Shown in pieces: positions 1 to 9,070 of a stretch of 64,000 nt of DNA. The position numbers and the translations under genes were made by a program. The stretch spans positions 62,001 through 126,000 of the forward strand of contig WGMS01000003.1 of assembly GCA_016124935.1 (NCBI GenBank), in the 5' to 3' direction. The number at the start of each line of letters is the position of its first letter. Position 1 is the stretch's first letter. The notes beneath the pieces were generated by a model that saw nothing but the letters and a program-made list of their open reading frames with translations, made no database searches and was not told where the DNA came from. Source of the stretch: a bacterium (lineage in GTDB: Bacteria; Cyanobacteriota; Vampirovibrionia; Obscuribacterales; Obscuribacteraceae).

Positions 1-377
1 GGTCAGCCGGTGGGAATGACTAGACTTTCAAATTTAAAAGCCCTCGTAGCCTAATTTTTTTTATCTCGAAGTTGTCATGAAATAGGCGATTGCCTCTAGG
101 CGAAATTACCAACTCAATATAAGATGGAATTAAAGCCCAAGAACAAGCCAATTTTCTCGGTAGATATATTTGGTCTGAAAATGGGTAATAAGAAAGAGCT
201 AGATAATTGACAGGAGGTGGTGAGTAAGTTTAGTTGAATAAGCAAATCGGTTTCGTACAGTGGAATACGTTACTAAAATTAACAATACCTAATACCTTTA
301 TTGTCGAGCCGATATTATTTTGAGTTAGCCTTAGTAGTTAAGCTCGTATTGGCTTTGCGCAAGGTATTAAAGGAGGT
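1..377. other. Upstream region of the flp pilin gene
   Basis: No open frame of useful length and no RNA gene is visible here. The stretch is AT-rich and ends in a strong Shine-Dalgarno (aaggaggt) a few bases before the flp start. It probably holds the promoter and a long leader of the pilin gene. Confidence 0.5.
207..234 (+). promoter_or_regulatory. Possible sigma-70 promoter upstream of flp
   Basis: A perfect TTGACA at 207-212 is followed after 16 bases by TTTAGT at 229-234, which matches four of six positions of TATAAT. It would give a leader of about 135 bases for flp. The -10 box is weak, so this is only a candidate. Confidence 0.25.
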
Positions 378-593
378 TTGAAAATGAGGGAAACGCTAAA
401 TCGGTTTATCCATGACGAATCAGGTCAGGGTATTACTGAATACGGTGCTATTCTTGCGTTCGTCGCTATTCTCGTAGCAGTCGTATTTGCAATCACTCAG
501 GGTGCCTTAGCAGGCGCTATCTCGAAGGCGTTCTCTTCGGTTGTGAAACAGCTCAACGCTCTTTCCGACGCTGCAGCTTCTGCATCCTCGTAA
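378..593 (+). CDS. flp: Flp-type pilin (Tad pilus major subunit)
   Basis: This is a 71-residue Flp/Fap-family prepilin, the subunit polymerised by the Tad secretion machine encoded just downstream. A short charged leader ends in ESG, followed by QGITEYG and a hydrophobic helix of about 20 residues. The glycine before QGITEY is the expected prepilin peptidase cleavage site, with Glu at +5 and Tyr at +6 as in the family. The start has a strong ribosome site (aaggaggt). The gene stands alone, with a terminator hairpin right behind it and a gap of over 900 bases before cpaB. This fits high, separate expression of the pilin. Confidence 0.93.
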   Translation: MKMRETLNRFIHDESGQGITEYGAILAFVAILVAVVFAITQGALAGAISKAFSSVVKQLNALSDAAASASS

Positions 594-620
594 TCAACCA
601 AGACACAAATTCAAAACGGG

Positions 621-642
621 ACGGGGGGCTTCGGCTCCCCGT
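621..642 (+). terminator. Hairpin terminator after flp
   Basis: A stem of nine pairs (one G-T) closes on a TTCG tetraloop and is followed by a T-rich run (tctgctttct). It starts 28 bases after the flp stop codon. The T-tract is imperfect, but position and a UUCG loop on a GC-rich stem support an intrinsic terminator or 3'-stabilising hairpin. Confidence 0.7.
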
Positions 643-753
643 TCTGCTTTCTGCGCTAATGCAGTTATCCGACTCAAATCACAGAAGGTCTTCCCTTCTT
701 TCTCCGAAACAAGAAGATGGAGCGGAGAGTATTTTGTTCCGGGGACAAAATCG

Positions 754-789
754 GGTTAGAAAGAAAAACTCGAGTTTTTCTTTCTAACC
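754..789. repeat. Palindromic repeat, copy 1
   Basis: This is a perfect 36-base palindrome. The 15-base arm GTTAGAAAGAAAAAC and its complement flank a TCGA centre, with one more paired base on each side. The same arms recur at 7803-7850 and 56850-56883 with different 4-base centres. It lies between flp and cpaB. As RNA either strand would form a long hairpin with a T-rich descending arm, so a bidirectional terminator or a REP-like element are both possible. Confidence 0.85.
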
Positions 790-1512
790 AAAAAACAAAG
801 TGAGAACCAAGGTGGCTGCAGGCTATAAAACAGTCCTGATAAACGCCGCTTTCTCCTTGCAACTACTTTCTTGTCGCTTTGTGAAGGCGACTTTTGACTA
901 ATTTGCGCCAGAATAAAGTCTCCAATTTCTTTTCAACCGCATCGCATCAGATGCCCCCGTCTAATCGATTAAAAGATATCGATCAGGCACCGTCTTGACG
1001 GAGTTTCACAGAGAGCTGAAGCCGTTAAGAATTGACGTCAAGCAGGGTTAAAGCCCCAACCAGACTGATCTGAGGAGATCTTATAGCAGGGATGCATTGG
1101 ATCTCAGGAGCTTATATCAGTCTCTTGAGAAGCGCTTTTCTGACCTTCGAAATTTGCTCTCAACATCTCGTTACTTCCTAATGCACTTTTTTTATTTGAA
1201 AACCCTTCACAAAAGATGGTTGCAAACAGGTCGGAACGGCTTAAAAACAAGGCTGAGCGTCCGGTAAAGAGATAAAAATCGGTAGAAAAGGGGAATGATT
1301 TTAGAAGATGATCTGTTTGAGAATGTAGATATCAAGCGAGAATTGAGTAGTTTCGTGGTCAGCATTAGCGGTAAGATTGGGTGCGTGTTGGAATCCGTGT
1401 TCCAGGGTAAAAATTTTGGACGCGGACAAGGACCGCCGTTGTCCTTGAATCGCTGATGTGCGTTAATAGTAAAAGGTTAATCTTTCTCCACTAGAAAGAA
1501 GGGGGAACCGTA
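790..1512. other. Intergenic region before cpaB
   Basis: No plausible gene is seen in about 720 bases. A small hairpin (AAGGAC pairing with GTCCTT) lies at 1428-1446. The region ends with a purine-rich ribosome site (agaaggggg) for cpaB. It probably contains the promoter of the cpaB-tadC operon and a long leader, but no clear -35/-10 pair stands out. Confidence 0.4.
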
Positions 1513-2484
1513 ATGAACCCATTACGATCACTGTTCTTAAGTCTTTCCCGAATGCCTCCAGCTCTGATGCTTTTGATCATCATTGTTTTGGCTGTAATGG
1601 TCACGATGATGGTTACCGGCAGAATGTCTCAACAAGAGGCTGAGCTAGAGCTTAAGAAGAGAGACTTAGAAGCAAAAATGAGTGCCAAAGGAAAGGTCGT
1701 TTACGCGATAAAAGACATTCCTGAAGGCCAGACGATTCCAAGTGACGCTCTTGAAGAAAAGGAAATTGAACAATCCAAAATTCCTCAGGACGCCCTCACC
1801 TCCTCGTCGCTCGCGGCAGGACGTGTTGCCAAATACGGTATCTCGCAGGGCCAGATCGTGTCTCAGCACGACCTTGCTCCTCAAGGTATCTCGCTTGGAT
1901 TCGAATCCAGACTTCGTGAAGGTATGAGAGCCGTCACATTCGCCATTGACTCAAACTCTGGCGTAGCTGGATTTATTACTCCGGAGAGTCATGTTGATGT
2001 CTACGCTATGGTCGGCACGGGCGCCGAAACTAACGTAGCTCCTGTACTCTCCGACGTAGAGATCATCGCTGTTGGTCAGATGTACCAAAAGCAGCCCGGC
2101 GGCACCGCTGCTGTTCCCGCTAACTCGGTAACAGTTCTGGTTTCTCCGGAAGATGCAGCCAAACTGATCAAATCCATCAGTGCAGCTAAGCTCTACCTGA
2201 CTCTCAGAAATGACAAAGACCACACCCCGGTTGCTACCGTTGATGTGATTTCTTTGTTCGCTAAAGCTCCGGATAAGGAAGCAGACGATCTGGCTGCTCT
2301 ACCTCCTCCGTCAGCACTTCCTCCGCCTCCCGTTCCTGGAGCACCAGATGGTGAATTGCCACCTCTGCCAGGCGGCGGCGAACCCGGCGCGCTGCCCGAT
2401 GCAGCACCGCCGCCACCACCACTTCACGAAATAGAGATCTGGTCTGGCAGTAAGAAAGATGTACTCTCGGTACCGAAAAGCTAG
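1513..2484 (+). CDS. cpaB: Tad pilus assembly protein CpaB/RcpC
   Basis: The 323-residue protein has one N-terminal membrane segment (about residues 16-34). A SAF-type domain follows (about 62-124, starting KVVYAIKDIPEGQTI), then the CpaB/RcpC core with the conserved GMRAVTFAID region. The last 60 residues are a proline-rich tail (repeated PPP), unusual in length and probably extended. In Tad systems CpaB sits in the periplasm and works with the outer-membrane secretin. It is the first gene of a same-strand run with cpaE, cpaF, tadB and tadC. The secretin CpaC/RcpA, commonly found next to cpaB, is not encoded here. Confidence 0.9.
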   Translation: MNPLRSLFLSLSRMPPALMLLIIIVLAVMVTMMVTGRMSQQEAELELKKRDLEAKMSAKGKVVYAIKDIPEGQTIPSDALEEKEIEQSKIPQDALTSSSLAAGRVAKYGISQGQIVSQHDLAPQGISLGFESRLREGMRAVTFAIDSNSGVAGFITPESHVDVYAMVGTGAETNVAPVLSDVEIIAVGQMYQKQPGGTAAVPANSVTVLVSPEDAAKLIKSISAAKLYLTLRNDKDHTPVATVDVISLFAKAPDKEADDLAALPPPSALPPPPVPGAPDGELPPLPGGGEPGALPDAAPPPPPLHEIEIWSGSKKDVLSVPKS

Positions 2485-2569
2485 AACTTAGCGGATACTT
2501 AGTGAACATTAGTTCTCCAGTGGGTACAACACTAGGAGGGCTGTCAGCGAAGGGGAGAACTTAAAGGCT

Positions 2570-3754
2570 ATGAAATTAACCACGCTTCTCGTTTGCGATG
2601 CCGGTTTGGATAAGCGCCAAACCATCGAGGACTTGATCCACAGTCAGCCATCGCTGGCTCTGGTCAGCACGGTCTCGGGCAGTATGGCTCGTGAGCAAAT
2701 CGGTAGTTTGCATCCCAAGCTCGTGTGGATAGAACTTAGTCCCGCTCCCGTTCGCGGACTTTCGCTGTTAGCAGAACTGAGGGAAACTTTCCCTCAGCTC
2801 TACTTCTTCGTGAGTTACGAAGTTCCGGACCCCGAGTTGATCCGCACCGCGTATCGACTCGGGGCCTCCGACTTCCTGGATGCTGAGCGCTGGCGTACAG
2901 ATCTTCCTGCGGCCGTGCAAAGTATTCAACTGAAGCATCAATCCGAGTCGGTATCGACCGCAGCCGGTAAGGTAATCGCCATATTCAGCCCCACAGGCGG
3001 AATCGGCGCCACCACCATCTGCACGAACCTGGCCGGATATCTGGGCAAATACGGCGAGACCTGCATTGTCGACCTCGATTTGCAGTTCGGAATGATCTCG
3101 CACTATTTGAACCTTGAACCATCATTCAGTTTAAGTACAATCGACTTTTCTCATACAAACTTCGACGCCACATACCTGCGTAACCTGATGACCAGGTATG
3201 ACGATAAGCTGAGCATCCTCGCCGCCCCTCCCGAACTTGAAGATATCGGAGACATCTATGCGGCGCAGGTTCAGGAGATCCTTTATACGAGCAAACAAGA
3301 ATTCCGCTTTACAGTAGTGGATCTTCCCAAGAACTTGCTCGACGAAAGAGCGATCGCCACCCTCGACCTTGCAGACCACGTACTGGTTATCACAGAGTAC
3401 AACTGGGCTGCCATCCTTAATGCTCGTAAGTGCCTGGACACATTCAAGGCGCATTACAATCAGGAAAAACTCTTACTTGTGGTCAACCGATCAGAATGGC
3501 TGCCTCAGGACGTTCTCTCCGAATGTCGAGCCAACCTCAACTATCCGGTATTCCACGAAATTCCCAACGACGTCAAGACCGCTAAATGGGTCAATAACCA
3601 AGGTCAAATTGCCCCCGGTCATACAGCGCTGGGTAAATCCCTCGATTCACTGGCACGCAGAGTCGCCGGCGGAGAGCAGCTCCTTCTCACTGAGAACAAG
3701 GACAAGAAGAATATCTTCCAGCTCCCGGCTATATTCGGTGCCAAAGGTAAGTAA
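2570..3754 (+). CDS. cpaE: Tad assembly ATPase CpaE/TadZ with pseudo-receiver domain
   Basis: The 394-residue protein has an N-terminal receiver-like domain (about 1-115) and a MinD/ParA-family ATPase domain from about residue 133. The deviant Walker A is PTGGIGATTICTNLA, with the usual final lysine replaced as in other CpaE proteins, and a VDLDLQFG switch follows. At the receiver phosphorylation position the sequence reads VWIELSP, with Glu55 where Asp is normal, so it is likely not phosphorylated. CpaE/TadZ proteins localise the pilus machine to a cell site. It lies between cpaB and cpaF. Confidence 0.88.
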   Translation: MKLTTLLVCDAGLDKRQTIEDLIHSQPSLALVSTVSGSMAREQIGSLHPKLVWIELSPAPVRGLSLLAELRETFPQLYFFVSYEVPDPELIRTAYRLGASDFLDAERWRTDLPAAVQSIQLKHQSESVSTAAGKVIAIFSPTGGIGATTICTNLAGYLGKYGETCIVDLDLQFGMISHYLNLEPSFSLSTIDFSHTNFDATYLRNLMTRYDDKLSILAAPPELEDIGDIYAAQVQEILYTSKQEFRFTVVDLPKNLLDERAIATLDLADHVLVITEYNWAAILNARKCLDTFKAHYNQEKLLLVVNRSEWLPQDVLSECRANLNYPVFHEIPNDVKTAKWVNNQGQIAPGHTALGKSLDSLARRVAGGEQLLLTENKDKKNIFQLPAIFGAKGK

Positions 3755-3777
3755 TAAACAAAAGGCGGTGACTTCAG

Positions 3778-5409
3778 ATGTCTGACGAAAAGAAGGAGAA
3801 TCTACCAGCTCGTCCTAGCTCATCTCTGATGGGACAGTTAGTTAGGCAGCGGCAAGCATCGGATGTGGTGCCTGCTAAACAGCAGAACACAGGAGTTGCT
3901 GGTAACCAGGGAGCCACTGGTGTTGGAGCCAGGCCGGGCTCCGGACCTACCCCGGGTCAGAGCGGAGTCGCCCGTCCCGGAGGAGCTCAGACTGGAGTTG
4001 CCGGACAGAGAGCCGGTGCGCCCCAGACCCAGGTCAGCAAAGACGATGGTCCCTCCAGAGCCGACATCGATAGAATCGACGCTAAAGATGAATATTCCGG
4101 ATACTCCGATGAACCTGTAGACATCGGTGGAGATAGCGGCAAGTTTTCTGCCAACCAGCAATTAATCAGAGAACGCGAAAAGTTCATTATCGACCAGCTC
4201 AGACGAGAGCTGGATACATCGCGTTTGACCAATATTTCAGAAGATACCCAGGCTCAGGTCCGGGCTCGTATCCGAGAGATCGTTAACTCAGATCCTGCTC
4301 CTCTAACCATGATGGAAAAGGGTATTTTGTTGCAGAACGTACTCGATGAAGTATTCGGATTCGGTCCCCTCGGTCCTCTGCTGCGGGACCCTTCCGTCGG
4401 TGATATTTGTGTCAACAACGTAACTTCGGTCTACGTGGAAAGACACGGTCGTCTGGAGAAAACCAGCGTTGTTTTCGAGAACGACAGACACTTAAGACAA
4501 ACCATCGACAAGATCATCCAGCCCCTGGGTCGTCGTCTCGATGATAACTCCCCCATGGTTGATGCCCGTCTTCCCAACGGTTCCCGTGTGAACGCCACGA
4601 TTCCCCCGGTCACCATCGACGGTCCCACTATCACAATTCGATGTTTCGGTACGACCATCATGTCTCTCGGTCAGCTGGTCGAGAAAGGCGCTCTTTCGAT
4701 TCAGATGGCTGAAGTTTGCAAAGCCTGTGTGAAAGGAAGAATCAACGCCATCATCTCTGGTGGTACAGGTGCCGGTAAAACAACTCTTCTAAACGCACTT
4801 TCTGCCCATATCAATCCTCGGGAAAGAATCATCACCATCGAGGATGCTGCCGAATTAAGACTGCAGCATGAACACTGGGTACGAATGGAGACCCGTCCTC
4901 CGAACACAGAGGGTCGAGGTCAGATTACCCAGCGTATGCTCGTTATCAACTGTCTTCGTATGCGGCCCGACCGAATCATCCTCGGGGAGTGCCGGGGTGA
5001 AGAGGCCTTTGACATGTTACAGGCCATGAACACCGGTCACGATGGCTCAATGACTACGATCCACGCCAACAACCCGAGAGACTGTACAAAGCGTCTTGAG
5101 AACATGATCCTCATGTCCGGTGTGGAAATGCCTCAGAAAGCGGCGCGAGAATTGATAGCTTCAGCTATAGAGGTCATTATCCAGATTCGACGTCTCGAGG
5201 ACGGTACCAGAAGATGTACCGAGATTGCTGAGATAACCGGTATGGAAGGTGACACCATCGCGATCTCGACCTTGTTCACCCTGGAGCGTGAAGGACGAGA
5301 TCCAAGAGGCTTCTTCAAATGTCGTCACGTTGGTTCCGGCTTGCCTCCCAAGTTTCTCGAGAAACTGGAGCAAGAAGCAGTTCCTTTCAAACTAGAGTGG
5401 CTGCGTTAA
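3778..5409 (+). CDS. cpaF: Tad pilus assembly ATPase CpaF/TadA
   Basis: This is a type II/IV secretion family ATPase of 543 residues that powers Flp pilus extension from the cytoplasmic face. Walker A is GGTGAGKTT at 328-336. The Walker B region is [15 protein letters not shown] near 396-410. The His-box/Asp-box region around [14 protein letters not shown] is present. The first 125 residues are a Gly/Pro/Gln-rich, probably disordered extension. It starts 23 bases after cpaE with ggcggtgact upstream, so the two are likely translated from one mRNA. Confidence 0.95.
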   Translation: MSDEKKENLPARPSSSLMGQLVRQRQASDVVPAKQQNTGVAGNQGATGVGARPGSGPTPGQSGVARPGGAQTGVAGQRAGAPQTQVSKDDGPSRADIDRIDAKDEYSGYSDEPVDIGGDSGKFSANQQLIREREKFIIDQLRRELDTSRLTNISEDTQAQVRARIREIVNSDPAPLTMMEKGILLQNVLDEVFGFGPLGPLLRDPSVGDICVNNVTSVYVERHGRLEKTSVVFENDRHLRQTIDKIIQPLGRRLDDNSPMVDARLPNGSRVNATIPPVTIDGPTITIRCFGTTIMSLGQLVEKGALSIQMAEVCKACVKGRINAIISGGTGAGKTTLLNALSAHINPRERIITIEDAAELRLQHEHWVRMETRPPNTEGRGQITQRMLVINCLRMRPDRIILGECRGEEAFDMLQAMNTGHDGSMTTIHANNPRDCTKRLENMILMSGVEMPQKAARELIASAIEVIIQIRRLEDGTRRCTEIAEITGMEGDTIAISTLFTLEREGRDPRGFFKCRHVGSGLPPKFLEKLEQEAVPFKLEWLR

Positions 5410-5478
5410 AACTGGTAAATTAGAAATAGAGATAGTTACTTGCAGCTGAAAGCTCAGGAGTACTCAAGGTAAGAGCAT

Positions 5479-6411
5479 ATGGAAATTCCAATGATGGTTT
5501 TTTGTTCGGTCATCGCCATCGGCGTGCTGGCAATTGCTGCTCTTAAGAGTGGGCACGCCGACGAGCTGATGCGACTGAGCAAGCAAAAACGCAGACTGGC
5601 TGATCGCGACCGTGATAACGCGGAAGAAGATAATATCTTCACGAAACAAAGAGATGACTATCTCTCCAGAGTTTTGGCTCTGGCTGGCTTGGAAGCAAGA
5701 TACGACCAGATGAAGACGAACTGGATCATCACCACGGTGTCAAGCGGAGTCGTTTTTGCAATCATTATGATGTTCGGTGTGCCGGAGTTGATGGTAGTTG
5801 GCTTCATCATCGGTCTGCCCATCGGCGCAGCAGGCTTCATCTTCTATCTGAACTGGGTGGCAAAGCGCAGGCAAGCACGTATGACCGAGCAGTTGCCCCA
5901 GGTTCTTGAAACGATGGTGTCCTCACTTCGTGCCGGCTCTCCCATTATGGAGTGCTTCAAGGTAATCGCGGAAACCTCGCCGGATCCTATTCGCGGTGAG
6001 TTCAAGCGGGGATTGATCTCGCTGCAACTTGGAAAGCCGTTCAAAGATACCCTCAAAGAGATGTGCCTGAGAATCAAAGCTCCGGATTTCCAGCTTCTCA
6101 CCCAGGCTATCTTCATCTCCCAGGACGTGGGTGGCAACCTGGCGGACGTTGTGTCGGTAATCGCCGTGGCCATTCGTGAAAGATTCAAATTGCGAGACTT
6201 CCTCGCAGCCCTAACATCCCAGGGTAAAGCGACAGCGATGTTCATAGGTTGCCTGCCCTACGGCATCACGATGATTACTTATCTGGCAACCCCTGGATAC
6301 ATTATTCCGTTCCTCAACCACCCGGTCGCCCGCATAGTTCTTTTGCTGTTGATCATCTGGGAAGGAATCGGCTTTTACATCCTCATGAAAATGACCACAT
6401 TCGAGGTATAG
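5479..6411 (+). CDS. tadB: Tad inner-membrane platform protein TadB
   Basis: This 310-residue protein has a cytoplasmic T2SF/GspF domain between membrane helices: an N-terminal helix, a helix pair at about 85-125, and C-terminal helices. Key family features are the LPQVLETMVSSLRAGSPI segment and SQDVGGNLADVVSVIAVAIRER. TadB pairs with TadC as the membrane platform on which CpaF acts. The gene is 69 bases after cpaF and 10 bases before tadC. Confidence 0.92.
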   Translation: MEIPMMVFCSVIAIGVLAIAALKSGHADELMRLSKQKRRLADRDRDNAEEDNIFTKQRDDYLSRVLALAGLEARYDQMKTNWIITTVSSGVVFAIIMMFGVPELMVVGFIIGLPIGAAGFIFYLNWVAKRRQARMTEQLPQVLETMVSSLRAGSPIMECFKVIAETSPDPIRGEFKRGLISLQLGKPFKDTLKEMCLRIKAPDFQLLTQAIFISQDVGGNLADVVSVIAVAIRERFKLRDFLAALTSQGKATAMFIGCLPYGITMITYLATPGYIIPFLNHPVARIVLLLLIIWEGIGFYILMKMTTFEV

Positions 6412-6421
6412 AAAGGGATCT

Positions 6422-7348
6422 ATGTCGACGCTCACCATTTCCATTCTCACTTTCTGCGGAGTAATCGTCCTGGGATTATTGATCCTCAGACCGGTAATGG
6501 GTATTTATGTCGACTCCTATGCGGTAAGACTGAGACCCAAAAAAGATAACGAAGAGACTGCCGCCGATAAACCAAAAGACTCGGCAATTTTGATGCTTTG
6601 CCGCACCATCGGTGAACTGGTGCTCAGTATCATGCCTGCCCTGGCGGATAAGCGGACGGTAGAACTTCTCACCCAGGCTAATTATCGAACCCCTCAACAC
6701 CTTGCGATCTATATCGGCATCAGGTCTGTGGTGGCTGGCTCCATTCTTTTGATGGGTTGCCTTGGTGCCACATCGAACCCGATGGTGCTTATTCTTTCCG
6801 TACCCGGTGCGGTCCTCGGCTGGTTGATTCCGAACTTCTTCCTGGCTGGTCGGGTTAAGACCCGCCAGGCCCAAATCCTGCGTGAACTGCCGGTCATAAT
6901 CGACCTCATGATCGTATGCGCCCAGGCAGGTCTCGGTCTGCTGATGGCAGTGGACAAAGTCTCGAAAGAGGTCGGAGACTCCTGTCCGGTTCTTGCCAAA
7001 GAGCTTGAGCAGCTGATTAACGACGTCAAGGTATTCGCAAAATCCGTACCCCATGCTCTTAGAGAAATGGGTGAGAGATGCGGTGTGGACGAGCTGATCA
7101 ATATGGCGGCAGCCCTGATTGCGGCAGAAGCAAAAGGTGCCGACATCAGTTATCCCCTCCAGCAGCAAGCAGACGCTCTTCGGGATAGATTGAAGCGCAA
7201 GAAAGAAGAAGAAGCGGGTAAAGTACCAGTAAAAATGGTGCCTGTGATCATGTTCTTTGTTATGCCTTTGATCCTTGCACCGATGCTTGGTCCTGCTGTC
7301 GTCACAATCATGACGGCGATCGGACCAATTATGCAACAGGTCAAGTAA
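6422..7348 (+). CDS. tadC: Tad inner-membrane platform protein TadC
   Basis: This is a second T2SF/GspF-domain protein of 308 residues. It has N-terminal helices, the ELPVIIDLMIVCAQAGLGL segment, the soluble domain with KGADISYPLQQQADALRDR, and two C-terminal helices. It is the partner of TadB in the pilus platform. It starts 10 bases after tadB with an aaaggga site. Confidence 0.92.
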   Translation: MSTLTISILTFCGVIVLGLLILRPVMGIYVDSYAVRLRPKKDNEETAADKPKDSAILMLCRTIGELVLSIMPALADKRTVELLTQANYRTPQHLAIYIGIRSVVAGSILLMGCLGATSNPMVLILSVPGAVLGWLIPNFFLAGRVKTRQAQILRELPVIIDLMIVCAQAGLGLLMAVDKVSKEVGDSCPVLAKELEQLINDVKVFAKSVPHALREMGERCGVDELINMAAALIAAEAKGADISYPLQQQADALRDRLKRKKEEEAGKVPVKMVPVIMFFVMPLILAPMLGPAVVTIMTAIGPIMQQVK

Positions 7349-7355
7349 TTGCTTG

Positions 7356-7718
7356 ATGGCTCTTCAGAGAGGCCTGTACAACAAGACTCAACAGAAACCA
7401 GTGGTGGCAAAAGTAGATCTTGCCACCTCCTTTTTTAAACGATTAAAAGGGCTTCTCGGCACTAATAGCCTGGAGGAAGACCGCGGTCTATTTCTCAGTC
7501 CATGCAAATCGATTCATATGTTCGGCATGAAGTACGCTATCGATGCCGTATTTTTGAACAAAGATCTGAAAGTGGTTGAGTTGCTGGAGGATATTCAGCC
7601 CGGTGCGGTATCTGGTCATTATCCCGATGCTTTGTCCTGCCTGGAGCTGGCCCAGGGCACCATCAAAAGAGTGAATCTAGAAATCGATGACCAGCTTTGC
7701 TGGAGCGATGAAGCTTGA
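7356..7718 (+). CDS. DUF192 family protein
   Basis: This 120-residue DUF192 protein shows the family pattern: a basic RLKGLLG near the N-terminus, then LSPCKSIHMFGMKYAIDAVFL, then LPxxxL-type ALSCLELAQGTIKR near the end. The role of the family is not established; members often sit close to Tad or type II secretion genes, as here. I chose the ATG at 7356; a TTG lies one codon upstream. It follows tadC by 7 bases and is probably the last gene of the operon. A palindromic repeat lies about 85 bases downstream. Confidence 0.85.
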   Translation: MALQRGLYNKTQQKPVVAKVDLATSFFKRLKGLLGTNSLEEDRGLFLSPCKSIHMFGMKYAIDAVFLNKDLKVVELLEDIQPGAVSGHYPDALSCLELAQGTIKRVNLEIDDQLCWSDEA

Positions 7719-7802
7719 CACCAGCGTCAATCTGCCCCAAAAAACATTCGGTGAAAAAATGGGACATTGACGGCGATGACCGGCAACCTTGTCCTAATAA
7801 GG

Positions 7803-7850
7803 GAAATCAGTTAGAAAGAAAAACCCGAGTTTTTCTTTCTAACTGATTTC
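7803..7850. repeat. Palindromic repeat, copy 2
   Basis: The arms are the same 15 bases as copy 1 with a CCGA centre. Here the pairing extends seven further bases on each side (GAAATCA with TGATTTC), giving 48 bases with only the centre unpaired. It lies between the convergent DUF192 and prepilin peptidase genes, a natural place for a bidirectional terminator. Confidence 0.85.
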
Positions 7851-7886
7851 GGGCAGAGATTGTTTGATCAGCGCAGAGTGTCTATT

Positions 7887-7919
7887 CAAAAGATTTGAGA
7901 ATTAATCAAAAATCTTTTG
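7887..7919 (-). terminator. Inverted repeat downstream of the prepilin peptidase gene
   Basis: CAAAAGATTT at 7887-7896 pairs perfectly with AAATCTTTTG at 7910-7919. The hairpin lies about 80 bases beyond the stop of the minus-strand peptidase gene. The stem is AT-rich and lacks a clean T-run, so terminator function is uncertain. Confidence 0.35.
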
Positions 7920-7996
7920 CGGAGCAGCAGCCTCCTGCGGAGGGACCCTTCTACCTAGCGTAGATAATGAATGTCTACGAGTCCCGGAGCAGCTAA

Positions 7997-8554
7997 TTAA
8001 GGACTGAATCCGAGTGCAACCAATGTAGGCGCATACATCATAATCCCAGTCAGGGTACCCAGAGCAATCAACGGGCCCAGCGCTATCGGTGACTTCATAG
8101 CTTTGATAATGGGCTCGGCATCGAAGCTGCCCTTGCCGGCAGCAGTACCCACTCCGAGACCGAAGACGGAAAACAGCTTGAAGACTTGCTTCCATGGAAT
8201 GACTATGGCTAGCTTAACAGTGGCAACCAGGCCATAGAACACACAGAAATAGAGAAATACTACCATCAATCCCTTCGGTCCTAAAAAAGCACCAATGGCG
8301 GCCATCAGCTTAGCATCACCAAATCCCAGCTTATCCTTCGGATGGGGAAAGGTCATAATCGCAGCCCCCAGAGCCCAGCCGGCAAACGACCAGAGCGCCC
8401 CCATGCCACCACCGGTAACGGCATTGGAGATCACCCCGACAGCCGCAGCAGGAAAGGTTATCCAGTTGTAGATTTTTTTGGTGCGCCAATCTATTACTGC
8501 GGCTACCAGAACCACAATTAGTATTGCGATTTGATTGAATGTAAACTCCGGCAT
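7997..8554 (-). CDS. cpaA: Prepilin peptidase, A24 family (CpaA/TadV)
   Basis: This 185-residue polytopic aspartic protease would remove the leader of the Flp pilin. The two catalytic aspartates are visible: Asp22 in VIDWRTKKI and Asp80 in GFGDAKL. There are about six membrane helices. The N-terminal methyltransferase domain of PilD-type enzymes is absent, as is normal for CpaA/TadV. It is encoded convergent to the Tad operon rather than within it. Confidence 0.92.
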   Translation of the reverse strand: MPEFTFNQIAILIVVLVAAVIDWRTKKIYNWITFPAAAVGVISNAVTGGGMGALWSFAGWALGAAIMTFPHPKDKLGFGDAKLMAAIGAFLGPKGLMVVFLYFCVFYGLVATVKLAIVIPWKQVFKLFSVFGLGVGTAAGKGSFDAEPIIKAMKSPIALGPLIALGTLTGIMMYAPTLVALGFSP

Positions 8555-8589
8555 TATTGTCTGGAATAGTAAGTTAGTTGGATAGTCAG

Positions 8590-8970
8590 TTATTCCAGGG
8601 AAGCAATAGCGTCAATTTCGACGCTAACATCCTTGGGCAAACGCGCTACCTGTACAGTGGCCCTGGCGGGCTTATGGCTGGAGAAAAATTCTCCATATAT
8701 CTTATTTACCTCGTTGAACTCATTTAGATCCGTTAGGTAAATAGTGGTCTTAACAACTTTGTCGAAAGAGGTGCCTGCCTCCTCTAGAATCCTGCCAATA
8801 TTCTCCATTACAAGCTTTGTCTTGTCACCGATGCTGCCCTCTAAAAGGTCACCGGTGGCAGGATTTATAGGAATCTGACCAGACACGAAAACAAATCCGT
8901 TGCACTTTACGGCCTGGGAATAGGGTCCAATCGCCTGGGGCGCTTTGTCTGTATGAATGGTGGCTAGCAT
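8590..8970 (-). CDS. ridA: RidA family enamine/imine deaminase
   Basis: At 126 residues this is full length for the YjgF/YER057c/UK114 family. RidA hydrolyses reactive 2-aminoacrylate and related enamines made by PLP enzymes. Visible signatures are IGPYSQAV near residue 14, FVSGQIP, and PARATVQVARLPKDVSVEIDAIA, which includes the substrate-binding Arg103 and conserved Glu. The start has GGAG eight bases upstream. It is 35 bases upstream of cpaA on the same strand and may be co-transcribed with it. Confidence 0.93.
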   Translation of the reverse strand: MLATIHTDKAPQAIGPYSQAVKCNGFVFVSGQIPINPATGDLLEGSIGDKTKLVMENIGRILEEAGTSFDKVVKTTIYLTDLNEFNEVNKIYGEFFSSHKPARATVQVARLPKDVSVEIDAIASLE

Positions 8971-9070
8971 GCTTAAACTCCGCTATAGACTGGCTAAAGT
9001 CTAGCAGATATGCATTGAAAGCTGCAGGCCAACGCGAAACGCAAATGCGCTACAAGTGAAATTGTCCTAT

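Noticed and set aside
6476-7336. Minus-strand open frame of 286 codons
   Set aside because: It is antisense to tadC, has a biased His/Arg/Gln content and no protein-like features.
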